A stretch of 64,000 bases of DNA from Blastococcus tunisiensis (GTDB lineage: Bacteria > Actinomycetota > Actinomycetes > Mycobacteriales > Geodermatophilaceae): assembly GCF_900112815.1 (NCBI RefSeq), contig NZ_FOND01000012.1, positions 62,001 to 126,000 of the forward strand, in the 5' to 3' direction. Made by a program: the position numbers and the translations under genes. The notes under the pieces were generated by a model. That model was not told the DNA's origin. It searched no databases and was given only the letters and a program-made list of their open reading frames with translations. Below, piece after piece: positions 50,907 to 62,161 of the stretch (the stretch's first letter is position 1; each line of letters opens with the position of its first letter).

Positions 50907-52205
50907 GTGACCAGCCAGAAGCACCTCAAGGCCGCCGTCCGCGCCCGCATGGCCCGCACCGGCGAGCGGTACACGACCGCCCGCCGGCAGCTCGCCGGAC
51001 GGCCGGTCCCCGACCACCCCGGCCTCGTCCCCGGGTACCGCCGCTTCGGAGGTGGCCGGCACCACGACAGCGCCCTGCTCGCGCACCTGCTGGAGGCCCT
51101 CGGCGTCACCGGCGCGCACGACGGCGAGCCGATCGACGAGCCGATGGCCGCGGGGCTGGCCGGCGGGATCGGCTTCATGTACTTCTCGTTCTCCTACACC
51201 GGGCACCTGCCGACGATGACGATCGTGCCGCGGATCCACCCGCGCCCCTTCCTCGTCGGCGCCCTCGAGCGCACCGGCCTCCCGCACCACGTCAGCGAGA
51301 CGACCAGCGCGGCCAAGGCCGCCCGGGAGCTCGACGCGGCCCTCGACGCCGGCCACCCCGCGCTGGTCACCGTCGACCGGGCGGGCCTGGGCCACCAGGT
51401 CTGGGCCGACAGCATCCCGGGCAGCGACCCCTACGACGTCGTGGTCGCCGGCCGGCTCGGGGACGTCGCGCTGCTGGACGACGACGCCCTGGCCCCGCTC
51501 GAGGTGCCGGTCGACGTGCTCGCCTCCGCGCGCGCGGCGCACCGCGCGAGCAGGCACCGGATGGTCGTCGTCGAGCCGCCGGGTGCACCGGTCGACCTGG
51601 CCCCGGCCGTGCGCGCCTCGATCGCCGTGACCGTGCACGACCTGACCGAGGACGTGATGCCGGGCAACGGCGCGGGGAACTTCGGGCTGCGCGGGCTGAC
51701 CAGGTGGGCCGACGCGCTCGCCGACCGGCGCACGAAGACGGGCTGGGCCCGGATCTTCGACAGCGGCCCGGCGCTGGGGCACGCCCTGCGGCGGCTGCAC
51801 GACTGCCTGACCTTCGACCACTCCTCCCCCGGCGCGATGCGGCCGCTCTACGCCGACTTCCTCACCGCGGCCGCGGGCCTGCTCGACGAGCCCGCGCTCG
51901 CTGAGGCGGCACGGCTGTACTCCCGGGCCGGGGACCTGTGGGCGCAGCTGGCCGAGACCGCCGTGGCCGGGCCCCTCGCTCCCTACCGGGGGCTGGCCGA
52001 GCGGCGCCTCGAGCTCCTCCTCGGCGGGGCCGGCGCCGACCGGCTGCGACCGCTCGCCGACGAGGCGGAGGCGCTCACCGCCGGCCTCGACCTCGACGAG
52101 GCCGGGCGGCTCGCCGTCCTGGACCCCTTGGCCGGGCTCGCCGCCGAGGTGGTCGCGCTGGAGCGCGAGGCCTGCGCGGCCCTGCAGGCCGCCACGGGGA
52201 CGTAG
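50907..52205 (+). CDS. BtrH N-terminal / DUF4872 domain protein
   Basis: 432 residues. The BtrH-like N-terminal half has HHDSALLAHLLEALGVTGAH and GGIGFMYFSFSYTGHLPTMT. The DUF4872-like C-terminal half is helical (LYADFLTAAAGLLDEPALAE). BtrH in butirosin synthesis transfers an acyl side chain from a carrier protein, so related acyl-transfer chemistry is possible. No biosynthetic cluster surrounds it. GTG 50907 has GAGGAG upstream. The gap 50725-50906 holds no other gene. Confidence 0.78.
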   Translation: MTSQKHLKAAVRARMARTGERYTTARRQLAGRPVPDHPGLVPGYRRFGGGRHHDSALLAHLLEALGVTGAHDGEPIDEPMAAGLAGGIGFMYFSFSYTGHLPTMTIVPRIHPRPFLVGALERTGLPHHVSETTSAAKAARELDAALDAGHPALVTVDRAGLGHQVWADSIPGSDPYDVVVAGRLGDVALLDDDALAPLEVPVDVLASARAAHRASRHRMVVVEPPGAPVDLAPAVRASIAVTVHDLTEDVMPGNGAGNFGLRGLTRWADALADRRTKTGWARIFDSGPALGHALRRLHDCLTFDHSSPGAMRPLYADFLTAAAGLLDEPALAEAARLYSRAGDLWAQLAETAVAGPLAPYRGLAERRLELLLGGAGADRLRPLADEAEALTAGLDLDEAGRLAVLDPLAGLAAEVVALEREACAALQAATGT

Positions 52206-52285
52206 GCCCGTCGACCGGCGGGCCGGAGGAGTTCAGGACGGGGCGCGTCCCGGGCTCCCCGGTCCACCGGTGCGCACGGCGGCGG

Positions 52286-53014
52286 TCAGGGCCCGCCGCT
52301 GGGGCCGAACCGCTCCACCCGGACGTCGGCGGCGGGGAAACCCATCCCGACCAGGAGCTGGCTGGCCGCCTCGGCGAACGGCGTGGACCCGCACACGTAC
52401 GCGGTCTGCCCCGGTTCCCACAGCGGCACGAGGTCGGCGGCGGTCAGCCGGCCGGCGGGTCGGATGCCGCGTGGCTCGCGGGTGAGGACGACGACCGCGC
52501 CGGCGTCCACCAGCTCCTCGGCGTAGGGCAGCTCGGCGAGGGTGCGGCTGGAGACCGCCACCCGCAGCAGGTCCAGCCGGCCGAGGTCGCGGGCGTGCCG
52601 GATCATCGCGACGAACGGGACGACGCCGAACCCGCCGGCCACCAGCAGCGCCGGGGTCGCGCCGTCCCAGACGAACCAGCCCCCGATCGGCCCGCGCACC
52701 TCCAGCTCGTCGCCGGGCTCCACGACGTCGGCGAGGTAGCCGGACACCTCGCCGTCGTCCAGCCGCTCGACGAACAGCTCGACCAGCGGGTCGCCGGGCG
52801 CCGAGGCCACCGAGTACGACCGCTGGGCGGTGTAGCCGTCCTCGGCGGTGAGCCGGACGACGTAGTGCTGGCCGGCCAGGTGGTCGATCCGGTCGTGGAC
52901 GTCCAGCCGCAGCTCGACCGAGCGCTGCAGGGGACGACGGAGCCCGGCGACGGTCGCCGTCCGCCATCCTCCGGTCGGCGCCACGTACCCGGTGGCGAGC
53001 CGCTGCTCGGTCAC
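52286..53014 (-). CDS. FAD-binding oxidoreductase (ferredoxin-NADP reductase-like)
   Basis: 242 residues. The FAD-binding motif RSYSVASAPGD, the NAD(P) motifs LLVAGGFGVVPFVAMI and YVCGSTPFAEAA, and the ending VRVERFGPSG are those of the FNR superfamily. It lacks a ferredoxin domain. It starts 2 nt after the molybdopterin oxidoreductase stop, so the two form one unit. Confidence 0.87.
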   Translation of the reverse strand: MTEQRLATGYVAPTGGWRTATVAGLRRPLQRSVELRLDVHDRIDHLAGQHYVVRLTAEDGYTAQRSYSVASAPGDPLVELFVERLDDGEVSGYLADVVEPGDELEVRGPIGGWFVWDGATPALLVAGGFGVVPFVAMIRHARDLGRLDLLRVAVSSRTLAELPYAEELVDAGAVVVLTREPRGIRPAGRLTAADLVPLWEPGQTAYVCGSTPFAEAASQLLVGMGFPAADVRVERFGPSGGP

Positions 53015-53016
53015 CC

Positions 53017-53622
<606 letters not shown>

Positions 53623-53763
53623 GGCCTCGTCCTCTCCATCGGCGGAGACCCGGGACACCCGGCCCTCGCACGGCCCGACCCTAGGGCTTCCCGCTGCGGT
53701 GAGGGCAGCCTTACATGAGCTGAGTCACCTCGTGTTTACCTGGCCGCAAAGTGCTCCGGCACC

Positions 53764-53769
53764 TAGCTT
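53764..53769 (+). promoter_or_regulatory. -10 box (TAGCTT) of the sdhCAB operon
   Basis: TAGCTT is 7 nt before the GTG at 53777, the position expected for a leaderless transcript. No strong -35 was seen. Confidence 0.5.
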
Positions 53770-53776
53770 TGTGCCT

Positions 53777-54478
53777 GTGGTGACAGTGACGCACGCGGGA
53801 CGCCGGACCCCGAAGGTGGCGAAGACGAACTCCGTCTTCAAGAAGGCCGTCATGGCCGTGAGCGGCATCATCATGGTGCTGTACCTCATCGCCCACGTGG
53901 TCGGGAACCTGAAGGCCTTCTCCGGGCGGGAGGCCTTCAACTCCTACTCGGGCTGGATCCGCACGGTCGGCAATCCCGCGGTGCCGGGCGAGACGACGCT
54001 CTGGATCATCCGCATCGTGCTGCTGGTCGCCGTCGTCGCGCACGTCTGGGCCGCCGTCTCGCTGTGGCGCCAGGCCAAGCGGGCCCGCCCCGAGGGGTAC
54101 GTGACGAAGAAGTCGGCCGCCCAGAGCTACGCCTCGCGCACGATGCGCTGGGGCGGGGTCATCGTGCTGGCCTTCATCATCTTCCACATCCTCGACCTCA
54201 CCCTCGGCACGGTGAACGCCGAGGGCTTCGACAGCACGCCCTACGACCGCCTGGTCGCCAGCTTCTCCAACCCCGTGGTCACCGCCTTCTACGCGATCTC
54301 GGTCATCCTGCTGGGCATGCACCTGCGCCACGGGATCTGGAGCGCCACCCAGACCCTGGGCCAGAGCAACCGGCGCCGGGAGACGACGGTCAACCTGTTC
54401 GCCCTCGGGTTCGCGACCGTGCTGACGCTCGGCTTCCTGCTGGTGCCGTTCTCCGTCCTCTTCAACATCATCGACTGA
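53777..54478 (+). CDS. sdhC: Succinate dehydrogenase cytochrome b subunit (type B, di-heme)
   Basis: 233 residues with five hydrophobic helices. Candidate heme-ligand His residues lie in YLIAHVVGNLK, VVAHVWAAVSLW, IFHILDLTLG and LLGMHLRHGIW. Single-subunit anchors with two b hemes belong to the Bacillus/Wolinella type. It matches Rv0249c in the M. tuberculosis Sdh1 enzyme. Several GTGs are possible; 53777 is preferred because TAGCTT lies 7 nt before it. Confidence 0.92.
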   Translation: MVTVTHAGRRTPKVAKTNSVFKKAVMAVSGIIMVLYLIAHVVGNLKAFSGREAFNSYSGWIRTVGNPAVPGETTLWIIRIVLLVAVVAHVWAAVSLWRQAKRARPEGYVTKKSAAQSYASRTMRWGGVIVLAFIIFHILDLTLGTVNAEGFDSTPYDRLVASFSNPVVTAFYAISVILLGMHLRHGIWSATQTLGQSNRRRETTVNLFALGFATVLTLGFLLVPFSVLFNIID

Positions 54479-54490
54479 GGAGCCCCAGCG

Positions 54491-56433
<1,943 letters not shown>

Positions 56434-56437
<4 letters not shown>

Positions 56438-57249
56438 CCCTCACCCAGGACGGCGCCCACTCGTCCGTCGACGCTCCGGCGCAGAAGCGCGGCATGAACC
56501 TGACGCTGCGCATCTGGCGGCAGAAGGACCCGTCGGTCAAGGGCAAGATGGTGACCTACAAGGTCACCGACATCTCCCCCGACATGTCCTTCCTCGAGAT
56601 GCTCGACGTGCTGAACGAGCAGCTGATCATGCAGGGCGACGACCCGGTCGCCTTCGACCACGACTGCCGCGAGGGCATCTGCGGCATGTGCGGCGTCATG
56701 ATCAACGGCGAGGCGCACGGCCCCCAGCAGACGACCACGTGCCAGCTGCACATGCGCTCGTTCAAGGACGGCGACAAGATCGACATCGAGCCGTGGCGGG
56801 CCAGCCCGTTCCCGGTGATCAAGGACCTCGCCGTCGACCGGCGGGCGTTCGACCGGATCATCCAGGCCGGCGGCTACATCTCCGTGCCGACCGGCACCGC
56901 GCCCGAGGCGCACGCCACGCCGGTGCCGAAGAAGGACTCCGACGCCGCGTTCGACGCGGCGACGTGCATCGGCTGCGGCGCCTGCGTGGCGGCCTGCCCC
57001 AACGCCTCGTCGATGCTGTTCACCGCCGCCAAGGTCACCCACCTCGGCCTGCTCCCCCAGGGCCAGCCCGAGCGCGACGACCGGGTGGTCAACATGATCG
57101 CCCAGCAGGACCTCGAGGGCTTCGGCGGCTGCACCAACATCGGCGAGTGCTCGCACGCCTGCCCCAAGGGCATCTCGATGGAGACCATCTCCCGGCTCAA
57201 CCACGACCTGCTCGGCGCGCTCCGGGCCGGAGCGCGCCCCAAGAGCTGA
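56434..57249 (+). CDS. sdhB: Succinate dehydrogenase iron-sulfur subunit
   Basis: 271 residues from GTG 56434. It carries the 2Fe-2S Cys in [13 protein letters not shown], and 4Fe-4S and 3Fe-4S ligands in [13 protein letters not shown] and [17 protein letters not shown]. It passes electrons from FAD to the heme subunit. GTG overlaps the sdhA TGA. An ATG at 56494 would remove the first 20 residues and give a length close to Rv0247c (248), so the start is uncertain. Confidence 0.95.
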
Positions 57250-57255
57250 GGAACA

Positions 57256-57305
57256 CCCCGGCCCCCTCACCCCTCGCACGCTCGGGGTGAGCCCCCTGGC
57301 CGGGG
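57256..57305 (+). terminator. Terminator after sdhCAB
   Basis: Two nested stems, CCCCGGCC/GGCCGGGG outside and CTCACCCC/GGGGTGAG inside, enclose a 10-nt loop TCGCACGCTC. They lie 6 nt after the stop. Confidence 0.7.
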
Positions 57306-57368
57306 CCGGGGCGGCGGGTCCCGGACCGGCGGGTCCCGCAACCGACGGTGGGCTGGCACACTCCCGCC

Positions 57369-58325
57369 GTGACGTCGCCGCCGCCGCCGCAGCCCGAGCG
57401 CCCGACGGCGTCGGTGGCGCCCGCCCTCGGCCACGTCCTGCTCGCCGGCGTGCTGGGCGTGGTGGTGGGCCTGGCGGGTGCGCCGGTGCTGCTCGCCTCG
57501 CTGTTCGGCGGGCTGGTGGCCGTCCTGTGCGCCGCCCTCCTCGTGGCGGGTGTGGCGACCGCGCTCGCCGTCGGGCTCGACCGCACCGCCGGCCCGGGCG
57601 GCACCGGACGGCCGGGCTCGCTCGGCCGTGGGCTCGCGGTGGGTGGTCTGGGATCGGCCGCCGCGATGGGCCTGGCCTGGTGGGGGCTGGAGGCGGACCT
57701 CGGCGACTCACTGCCGGTGCCGCTCTGGTACACGGCCGCCGCCGCGCCCTTCGCCGTCCTCGCCGCGCTGCAGTGGTCGGGCGTCGTGCGGATCGTCACC
57801 GCCATCGCCCTGGTCTCCGGTGCCGCCGCCGTCGTCGTCCCGGCCGGTCTGCGGGCAGCCGACGAGCACTACACCCAGCGCATCGTCACCGAGGTGGGCA
57901 CGATCGAGAAGCCGTGGGTGACCGAGGTGGTGGGCTACCGACTCGGCGCGTCGCAGGTCACCGGCAGCCCGCTGATCTGGACCCGGCTCGAGGCCGACGA
58001 CGGACGGGCGGACTCGGGGCTGTGGCTCTTCCGCGACCGGGCGGTGGACCCGGGGCTTCCCGACCCCTGCGCCGCCTTCTCGTTCTGGACCCCCGGTGGG
58101 GACCAGCCGCTCACCGCGTGCACTCCCCTGGGCGACGGCCGGTGGCTGCGCACCTCCGAGACCTGGCAGGAACTGACGCGCCTGGCCCCGGAGGTGCGTA
58201 CCGGGGTGTCGGCCGCACCGACGGTCCCGCTCCCGGTGCTCGAGGCGGCGCTGGCGGCGGCCCGGCCGATGACCGACGCGGAGTACGACACCTGGCTGGA
58301 GGAGGGCCTGACCCCCGGGTGGTGA
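57369..58325 (+). CDS. Membrane protein of unknown function
   Basis: 318 residues. Four to five N-terminal hydrophobic helices (VLLAGVLGVVVGLAGAPVLL; LVAVLCAALLVAGVATALAV; VPLWYTAAAAPFAVLAAL; IVTAIALVSGAAAVVVPAGL) precede a soluble domain of about 150 residues rich in charged and Trp residues. That domain begins DEHYTQRIVTEVGTIEKPWV. No family is recognised. GTG 57369 has CACACT 6 nt upstream, a weak leaderless signal; GTG 57348 is an alternative. Confidence 0.65.
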   Translation: MTSPPPPQPERPTASVAPALGHVLLAGVLGVVVGLAGAPVLLASLFGGLVAVLCAALLVAGVATALAVGLDRTAGPGGTGRPGSLGRGLAVGGLGSAAAMGLAWWGLEADLGDSLPVPLWYTAAAAPFAVLAALQWSGVVRIVTAIALVSGAAAVVVPAGLRAADEHYTQRIVTEVGTIEKPWVTEVVGYRLGASQVTGSPLIWTRLEADDGRADSGLWLFRDRAVDPGLPDPCAAFSFWTPGGDQPLTACTPLGDGRWLRTSETWQELTRLAPEVRTGVSAAPTVPLPVLEAALAAARPMTDAEYDTWLEEGLTPGW

Positions 58326-58382
58326 GGCGCCCTGGGACAGCCGGGGTGGCATCTTTGGGTTCGACATGTGAACCTAGGCCCT

Positions 58383-58922
58383 GTGACCGCTGAGCTGACG
58401 ACCGGGACCACGCCTGACAGCTGGGGCGAGCCCCGCAGGAGAGAGATCACCTGGCACGACCCGATGGTCACCGCGGCCGGCGCACGGGAGCGGTCCGGGC
58501 TGGAGACCCTGCAGGCCATCCGGGACGGCGTGCTGCCCCCCGCCCCGATCGCGCAGCTCGTGCAGATGGGCATCACGGCCATCGAGGAGGGCCGGGTCGA
58601 GTTCACCTGCGCGCTCGACGAGTCGGTCTACAACCCGATCGGCGTCGTCCACGGCGGGCTGGTCTGCACGATGCTGGACACCGTCGCCGGGTGCGCCGTG
58701 CACACCACGCTGCCGGCGGGGGTCGGCTACACGTCCATCGAGCTGAAGGTGAACTACCTGCGTCCGGTGCACACCGACAGCGGGCCGCTCACCGCGATCG
58801 GCCGGGTGGTCAAGCCCGGGCGGCGGGTCGCCTTCGCCGAGGGCGAGGTGCTCGACGCCGCCGGCCGGACGGTGGCGACGGCGTCCAGCTCGCTGCTGGT
58901 GTTCCCGCTGCCGGCTACCTGA
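58383..58922 (+). CDS. PaaI-family thioesterase (hotdog fold)
   Basis: About 179 residues with the hotdog active-site sequence NPIGVVHGGLVCTMLDTVAG. It continues GYTSIELKVNYLRPVHTDSG and GRVVKPGRRVAFAEGEVLDA, typical of acyl-CoA thioesterases of the PaaI type. The substrate is unknown. GTG 58383 or GTG 58368 may be the start. It is convergent with the GGDEF-EAL gene, whose stop overlaps its end by 8 nt. Confidence 0.87.
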   Translation: MTAELTTGTTPDSWGEPRRREITWHDPMVTAAGARERSGLETLQAIRDGVLPPAPIAQLVQMGITAIEEGRVEFTCALDESVYNPIGVVHGGLVCTMLDTVAGCAVHTTLPAGVGYTSIELKVNYLRPVHTDSGPLTAIGRVVKPGRRVAFAEGEVLDAAGRTVATASSSLLVFPLPAT

Positions 58923-61245
58923 GGTCGTCGGCGAGCGGCGAGCGCACGCCGGCCGGCGGCCGGTCCTGCAGCCACGCCCACAGCTGCTCGGGCGGCAGGG
59001 GCCGGCTGAGGTGGTAGCCCTGGACGACGTCGCAGCCGAGGGTGGCCAGCGCGTCGACCGTGTCCTGGTCCTCCGCCCCCTCGGCGACGAGCGTGAGGTC
59101 GAGGGCGTGGGCCAGCTGGAGCGTCGAGGTGACGATCGAGGCGGCGCGGGAGCTCCCGGTCATGGCGCCGACGAAGACCCGGTCGAGCTTGAGCTCGGTC
59201 ACCGGCAGCGCGGCGAGGTAGGCCAGGCTGGAGTAGCCGGTGCCGTAGTCGTCGATCGAGACGCCGACACCGGTGGCCCGCAGGCGGGACAGCACCCGGA
59301 CCGCCCGCTCCCGGTCCTCCATGAGGATGCTCTCGGTGACCTCCAGGACGAGCGCGGCGGCGGGCAGTCCGTGCCGTCGCAGGGCCTGCGCCACCTCGTC
59401 GGGGAACTCCTCGTCGACCAGGTTGGACGGGCTGACGTTCACCGACACCGTGAGCGGGCATCCCTCGTCCGCCCAGGCGCGGCACTGGGCCAGGGCCATG
59501 TCGACCACGGCGGAGGTGAGCCGGCTCATCAGGCCGGCCGACTCGGCCAGGTCGATGAACGCGTCCGGGAACAGCAGCCCGCGGGTGGGGTGCTGCCATC
59601 GCACGAGCGCCTCGACACCGTCGACCTCGCCCGTGGCCAGCGCCAGCTTGGGCTGGTAGTGCAGCACGAGCTGGCCGCTGCCGATGCCGGTCCGCAGCTG
59701 GTCGACGGCCTCGAGGCGGTGGCGGCCGGAGCCGTCGCGGGCGTCGTCGTAGACGGCGACCCCGTCCGAGGAGCCGCTGCGGCCGGCCTTGGCCGAGTAC
59801 ATCGCCAGGTCGGCGAGCTGCAGGAGCTCCTCGGCGGTGGCCGACTGCTCGGGGCCGAGCGCCACACCCACGCTGGCGTCGACGGTGAGGCTCATGCCGC
59901 CCACCCGGAACGGCTGCTGCAACTGGGCCCGCAGCCGCGCGGCGAGGGTGACGGCGTCGGCGCCGTCCAGGGCCGAGCAGAGCACGATGAACTCGTCGCC
60001 GCCGAGCCGGGCCAGGAAGTCCTCCCCCCGCAGCTCGCGGCTCAGCCGGGGCCCGACCTGCCGCAGCAGCGCGTCGCCGACCGCATGACCGAGCGAGTCG
60101 TTGATCTCCTTGAACCGGTCGAGGTCCAGGACCAGGACGGTGACCCCGGCACCGGAGGCGAGCCGCTCGTCGGCCGCCTCCAGCGCCTCGAAGACCGATC
60201 GGCGGTTCGGCAGTCCGGTCAGCTCGTCGGTGCGCGCCTGCCGCCGGCTGTCGGCCAGGGCGCGCACGTCGCGGAAGGTCAGGCCGGTACGGGCCAGCGC
60301 CGCGAGCACCGCGCCGAGGGCCAGCACCCCGGCCACCGGATCGCTGTCGCCCAGGTAGCCCCAGAAGAGCAGCCCGACCGCGGAGAGGGCGCAGCCGGCC
60401 GGGACGAGCAGCGCCAGCCGCCCCTCCACCCTGCTGGTCGTACCGACCCGCGTCGGCCGGCAGGCGGCCATCCCGAAGCAGATGAAGGCCGCGCTCCAGG
60501 CGACGTCCAGCGGCCCGCCGACGGTGTAGGTGCCGTGCACGACCTGGTGCGCGTAGACGGTGTCGGTCACCACGAACAGCGCTGCTCCCCCGGCCAGCCA
60601 CCACCAGCCGGCCCCGGCGCCGCGGCCGATGACGACCAGGCCCCCCGCCAGCAGGCCGAGCAGGAAGAGATCGGCGATCGGGTAGGCGACACCGGCGAGC
60701 ACCACGGCCACGCTGCCGTCGGCCGCCCGCACCAGGGCGCCGAGCGCCAGGCCCGCGGCGAAGGCCGCAGCGGTGAGCCCGGTGATGACGCAGTCCAGCC
60801 AGGTGGCGGCGGTCAGCCGGCGCACGCGGGTGCGGAGCATGAGGAAGAGCGCGGCGAAGGCCAGCGGGTAGAAGCCCAGATAGCCCAGGTCCGACCACGA
60901 CGGGCGGGGCGCGACCGGCAGCGCGCGGTAGTACAGCTCGAAGGCCAGGGCGCCGGCGAAGTAGGCCCCGACGGCGGCGGCGAGCAGCCACCACGCCGCC
61001 CGGTCCTCCGTGGCCCCGGCTCCGCGCACGACGAACATGGCGACCAGCCCGACGAAGAAGACCAGCTTGCCGGAGGACGCCAGGAGCGCTCCCACGCCGG
61101 TGGCGCCGAGCGCACCCACGGCGAGCGCGGCAGCCCACGTACCGCCGAAGACGACGGCCAGGACGCGCACGACCCGCAGATGGCGGTCCACCGGGCGTGC
61201 GCCGGCGCCGCGGCCCCGGGCATCGGTGGATCGCGTGCTGCGCAT
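58915..61245 (-). CDS. Membrane-anchored GGDEF-EAL c-di-GMP enzyme
   Basis: 776 residues. The N-terminal third holds about eight to nine hydrophobic helices (LGATGVGALLASSGKLVFFV; LDCVITGLTAAAFAAGLALG). The GGDEF domain has the active loop RLGGDEF and an intact inhibition site RGED (RxxD) at the correct five-residue spacing. The EAL domain keeps EALVRWQHP, VLEVTESILM, SIDDYGTGYSSL and VAEGAED. Both synthesis and breakdown of c-di-GMP are possible. ATG 61245 is chosen; the frame is open to 61575. Confidence 0.9.
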   Translation of the reverse strand: MRSTRSTDARGRGAGARPVDRHLRVVRVLAVVFGGTWAAALAVGALGATGVGALLASSGKLVFFVGLVAMFVVRGAGATEDRAAWWLLAAAVGAYFAGALAFELYYRALPVAPRPSWSDLGYLGFYPLAFAALFLMLRTRVRRLTAATWLDCVITGLTAAAFAAGLALGALVRAADGSVAVVLAGVAYPIADLFLLGLLAGGLVVIGRGAGAGWWWLAGGAALFVVTDTVYAHQVVHGTYTVGGPLDVAWSAAFICFGMAACRPTRVGTTSRVEGRLALLVPAGCALSAVGLLFWGYLGDSDPVAGVLALGAVLAALARTGLTFRDVRALADSRRQARTDELTGLPNRRSVFEALEAADERLASGAGVTVLVLDLDRFKEINDSLGHAVGDALLRQVGPRLSRELRGEDFLARLGGDEFIVLCSALDGADAVTLAARLRAQLQQPFRVGGMSLTVDASVGVALGPEQSATAEELLQLADLAMYSAKAGRSGSSDGVAVYDDARDGSGRHRLEAVDQLRTGIGSGQLVLHYQPKLALATGEVDGVEALVRWQHPTRGLLFPDAFIDLAESAGLMSRLTSAVVDMALAQCRAWADEGCPLTVSVNVSPSNLVDEEFPDEVAQALRRHGLPAAALVLEVTESILMEDRERAVRVLSRLRATGVGVSIDDYGTGYSSLAYLAALPVTELKLDRVFVGAMTGSSRAASIVTSTLQLAHALDLTLVAEGAEDQDTVDALATLGCDVVQGYHLSRPLPPEQLWAWLQDRPPAGVRSPLADDLR

Positions 61246-61366
61246 GGAGGTCCATCGGCCGATCCGCGCGTCTTCTGCAGCGTCGGCGCCGGGAAATTCC
61301 GCGGCCCCCTCGCCCGGGGGAGCAACCCCGGGTTCCCCCGGGACCGCCCGCCGTACCGTGCTCCCC

Positions 61367-61762
61367 GTGGCGACCTGGGACGACGTGGCGCGGGTGGGCC
61401 TCGCACTGCCCGGGACGACCGAGGCCGTCTCCGCCCGCGGGCGCCGGCGCTGGCAGGTGGGCGGGAGGACGTTCCTGCGCGACCGCCCGCTGCACCGCCG
61501 GGACCTCGACGAGCTCGGCACGCGGGCGCCGTCCGGCCCGGTCCTCGTGGCGTCCGTACCGGACGAGGGAGCCAAGGCGGCGCTGCTGGCGGCCGAGCCG
61601 GAGATCTACTTCACGACGTCGCACTTCGACGGCTGGGCGGCCGTGCTGTGCCGCCTGGACCGGCTCGACGAGCAGTCGCTCACCGAGCTGGCCACCGAGG
61701 CATGGGCGGCCCGCGCACCGCGGAGGCTGGTCGCCGCGCACCTCCCGGGCGCACACTCCTGA
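61367..61762 (+). CDS. MmcQ/YjbR family protein, copy 1
   Basis: A 131-residue small protein of the MmcQ/YjbR fold. It opens ATWDDVARVGLALPGTTEAV and has EIYFTTSHFDGWAAVLCRLD near the middle. These proteins have a DNA-binding-like fold of unknown role. TACCGT lies 7 nt before GTG, so the mRNA is probably leaderless. A second, related copy starts 1 nt after its stop. Confidence 0.85.
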   Translation: MATWDDVARVGLALPGTTEAVSARGRRRWQVGGRTFLRDRPLHRRDLDELGTRAPSGPVLVASVPDEGAKAALLAAEPEIYFTTSHFDGWAAVLCRLDRLDEQSLTELATEAWAARAPRRLVAAHLPGAHS

Positions 61763-61763
61763 C

Positions 61764-62150
61764 GTGGCCGGCTGGGACGACGTCGCACGCACCTGCCTCG
61801 CCCTGCCCGGGGCTGCCGAGGGCAGCAGCCGCGGCCATCGCCAGTGGCAGGTGCGGGCCAGGGGATTCGTCTGGGAGCGCCCCCTCGGGAAGAAGGACGC
61901 CGCCGAGCTCGGGGACGCCGCACCGACCGGCCCGGTCCTGGCCGCCTACGTGCCCGACGACGGGGCGAAGCAGGCGCTGATCAGCGCGGAGCCGCACGTC
62001 TACTTCACGACGTCGCACTTCGACGGGTACCCGATCGTGCTGTGCCGGCTCGACGAGCTGGACCAGCAGTCCCTCGTCGAGCTCGCGACCGAGGCCTGGG
62101 CCTGCCGCGCACCCCGCCGGCTGGTGGCCGAGCACCCGCCCCCGGGCTGA
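61764..62150 (+). CDS. MmcQ/YjbR family protein, copy 2 (tandem paralogue)
   Basis: 128 residues, very similar to copy 1: AGWDDVARTCLALPGAAEGS, VYFTTSHFDGYPIVLCRLDE and TEAWACRAPRRLVAEHPPPG. It is probably co-transcribed and arose by tandem duplication. Differences near the centre (FVWERPLGKKDAAELGDAAP) suggest it has diverged. Function unknown. Confidence 0.83.
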   Translation: MAGWDDVARTCLALPGAAEGSSRGHRQWQVRARGFVWERPLGKKDAAELGDAAPTGPVLAAYVPDDGAKQALISAEPHVYFTTSHFDGYPIVLCRLDELDQQSLVELATEAWACRAPRRLVAEHPPPG

Positions 62151-62161
62151 TCCGGCGCGGG

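Noticed and set aside
53700-53718. Iron-box-like sequence (DtxR/IdeR) before sdhC
   Set aside because: By hand only 12 of 19 positions match the consensus, below what I would trust, and no other iron box was seen nearby.
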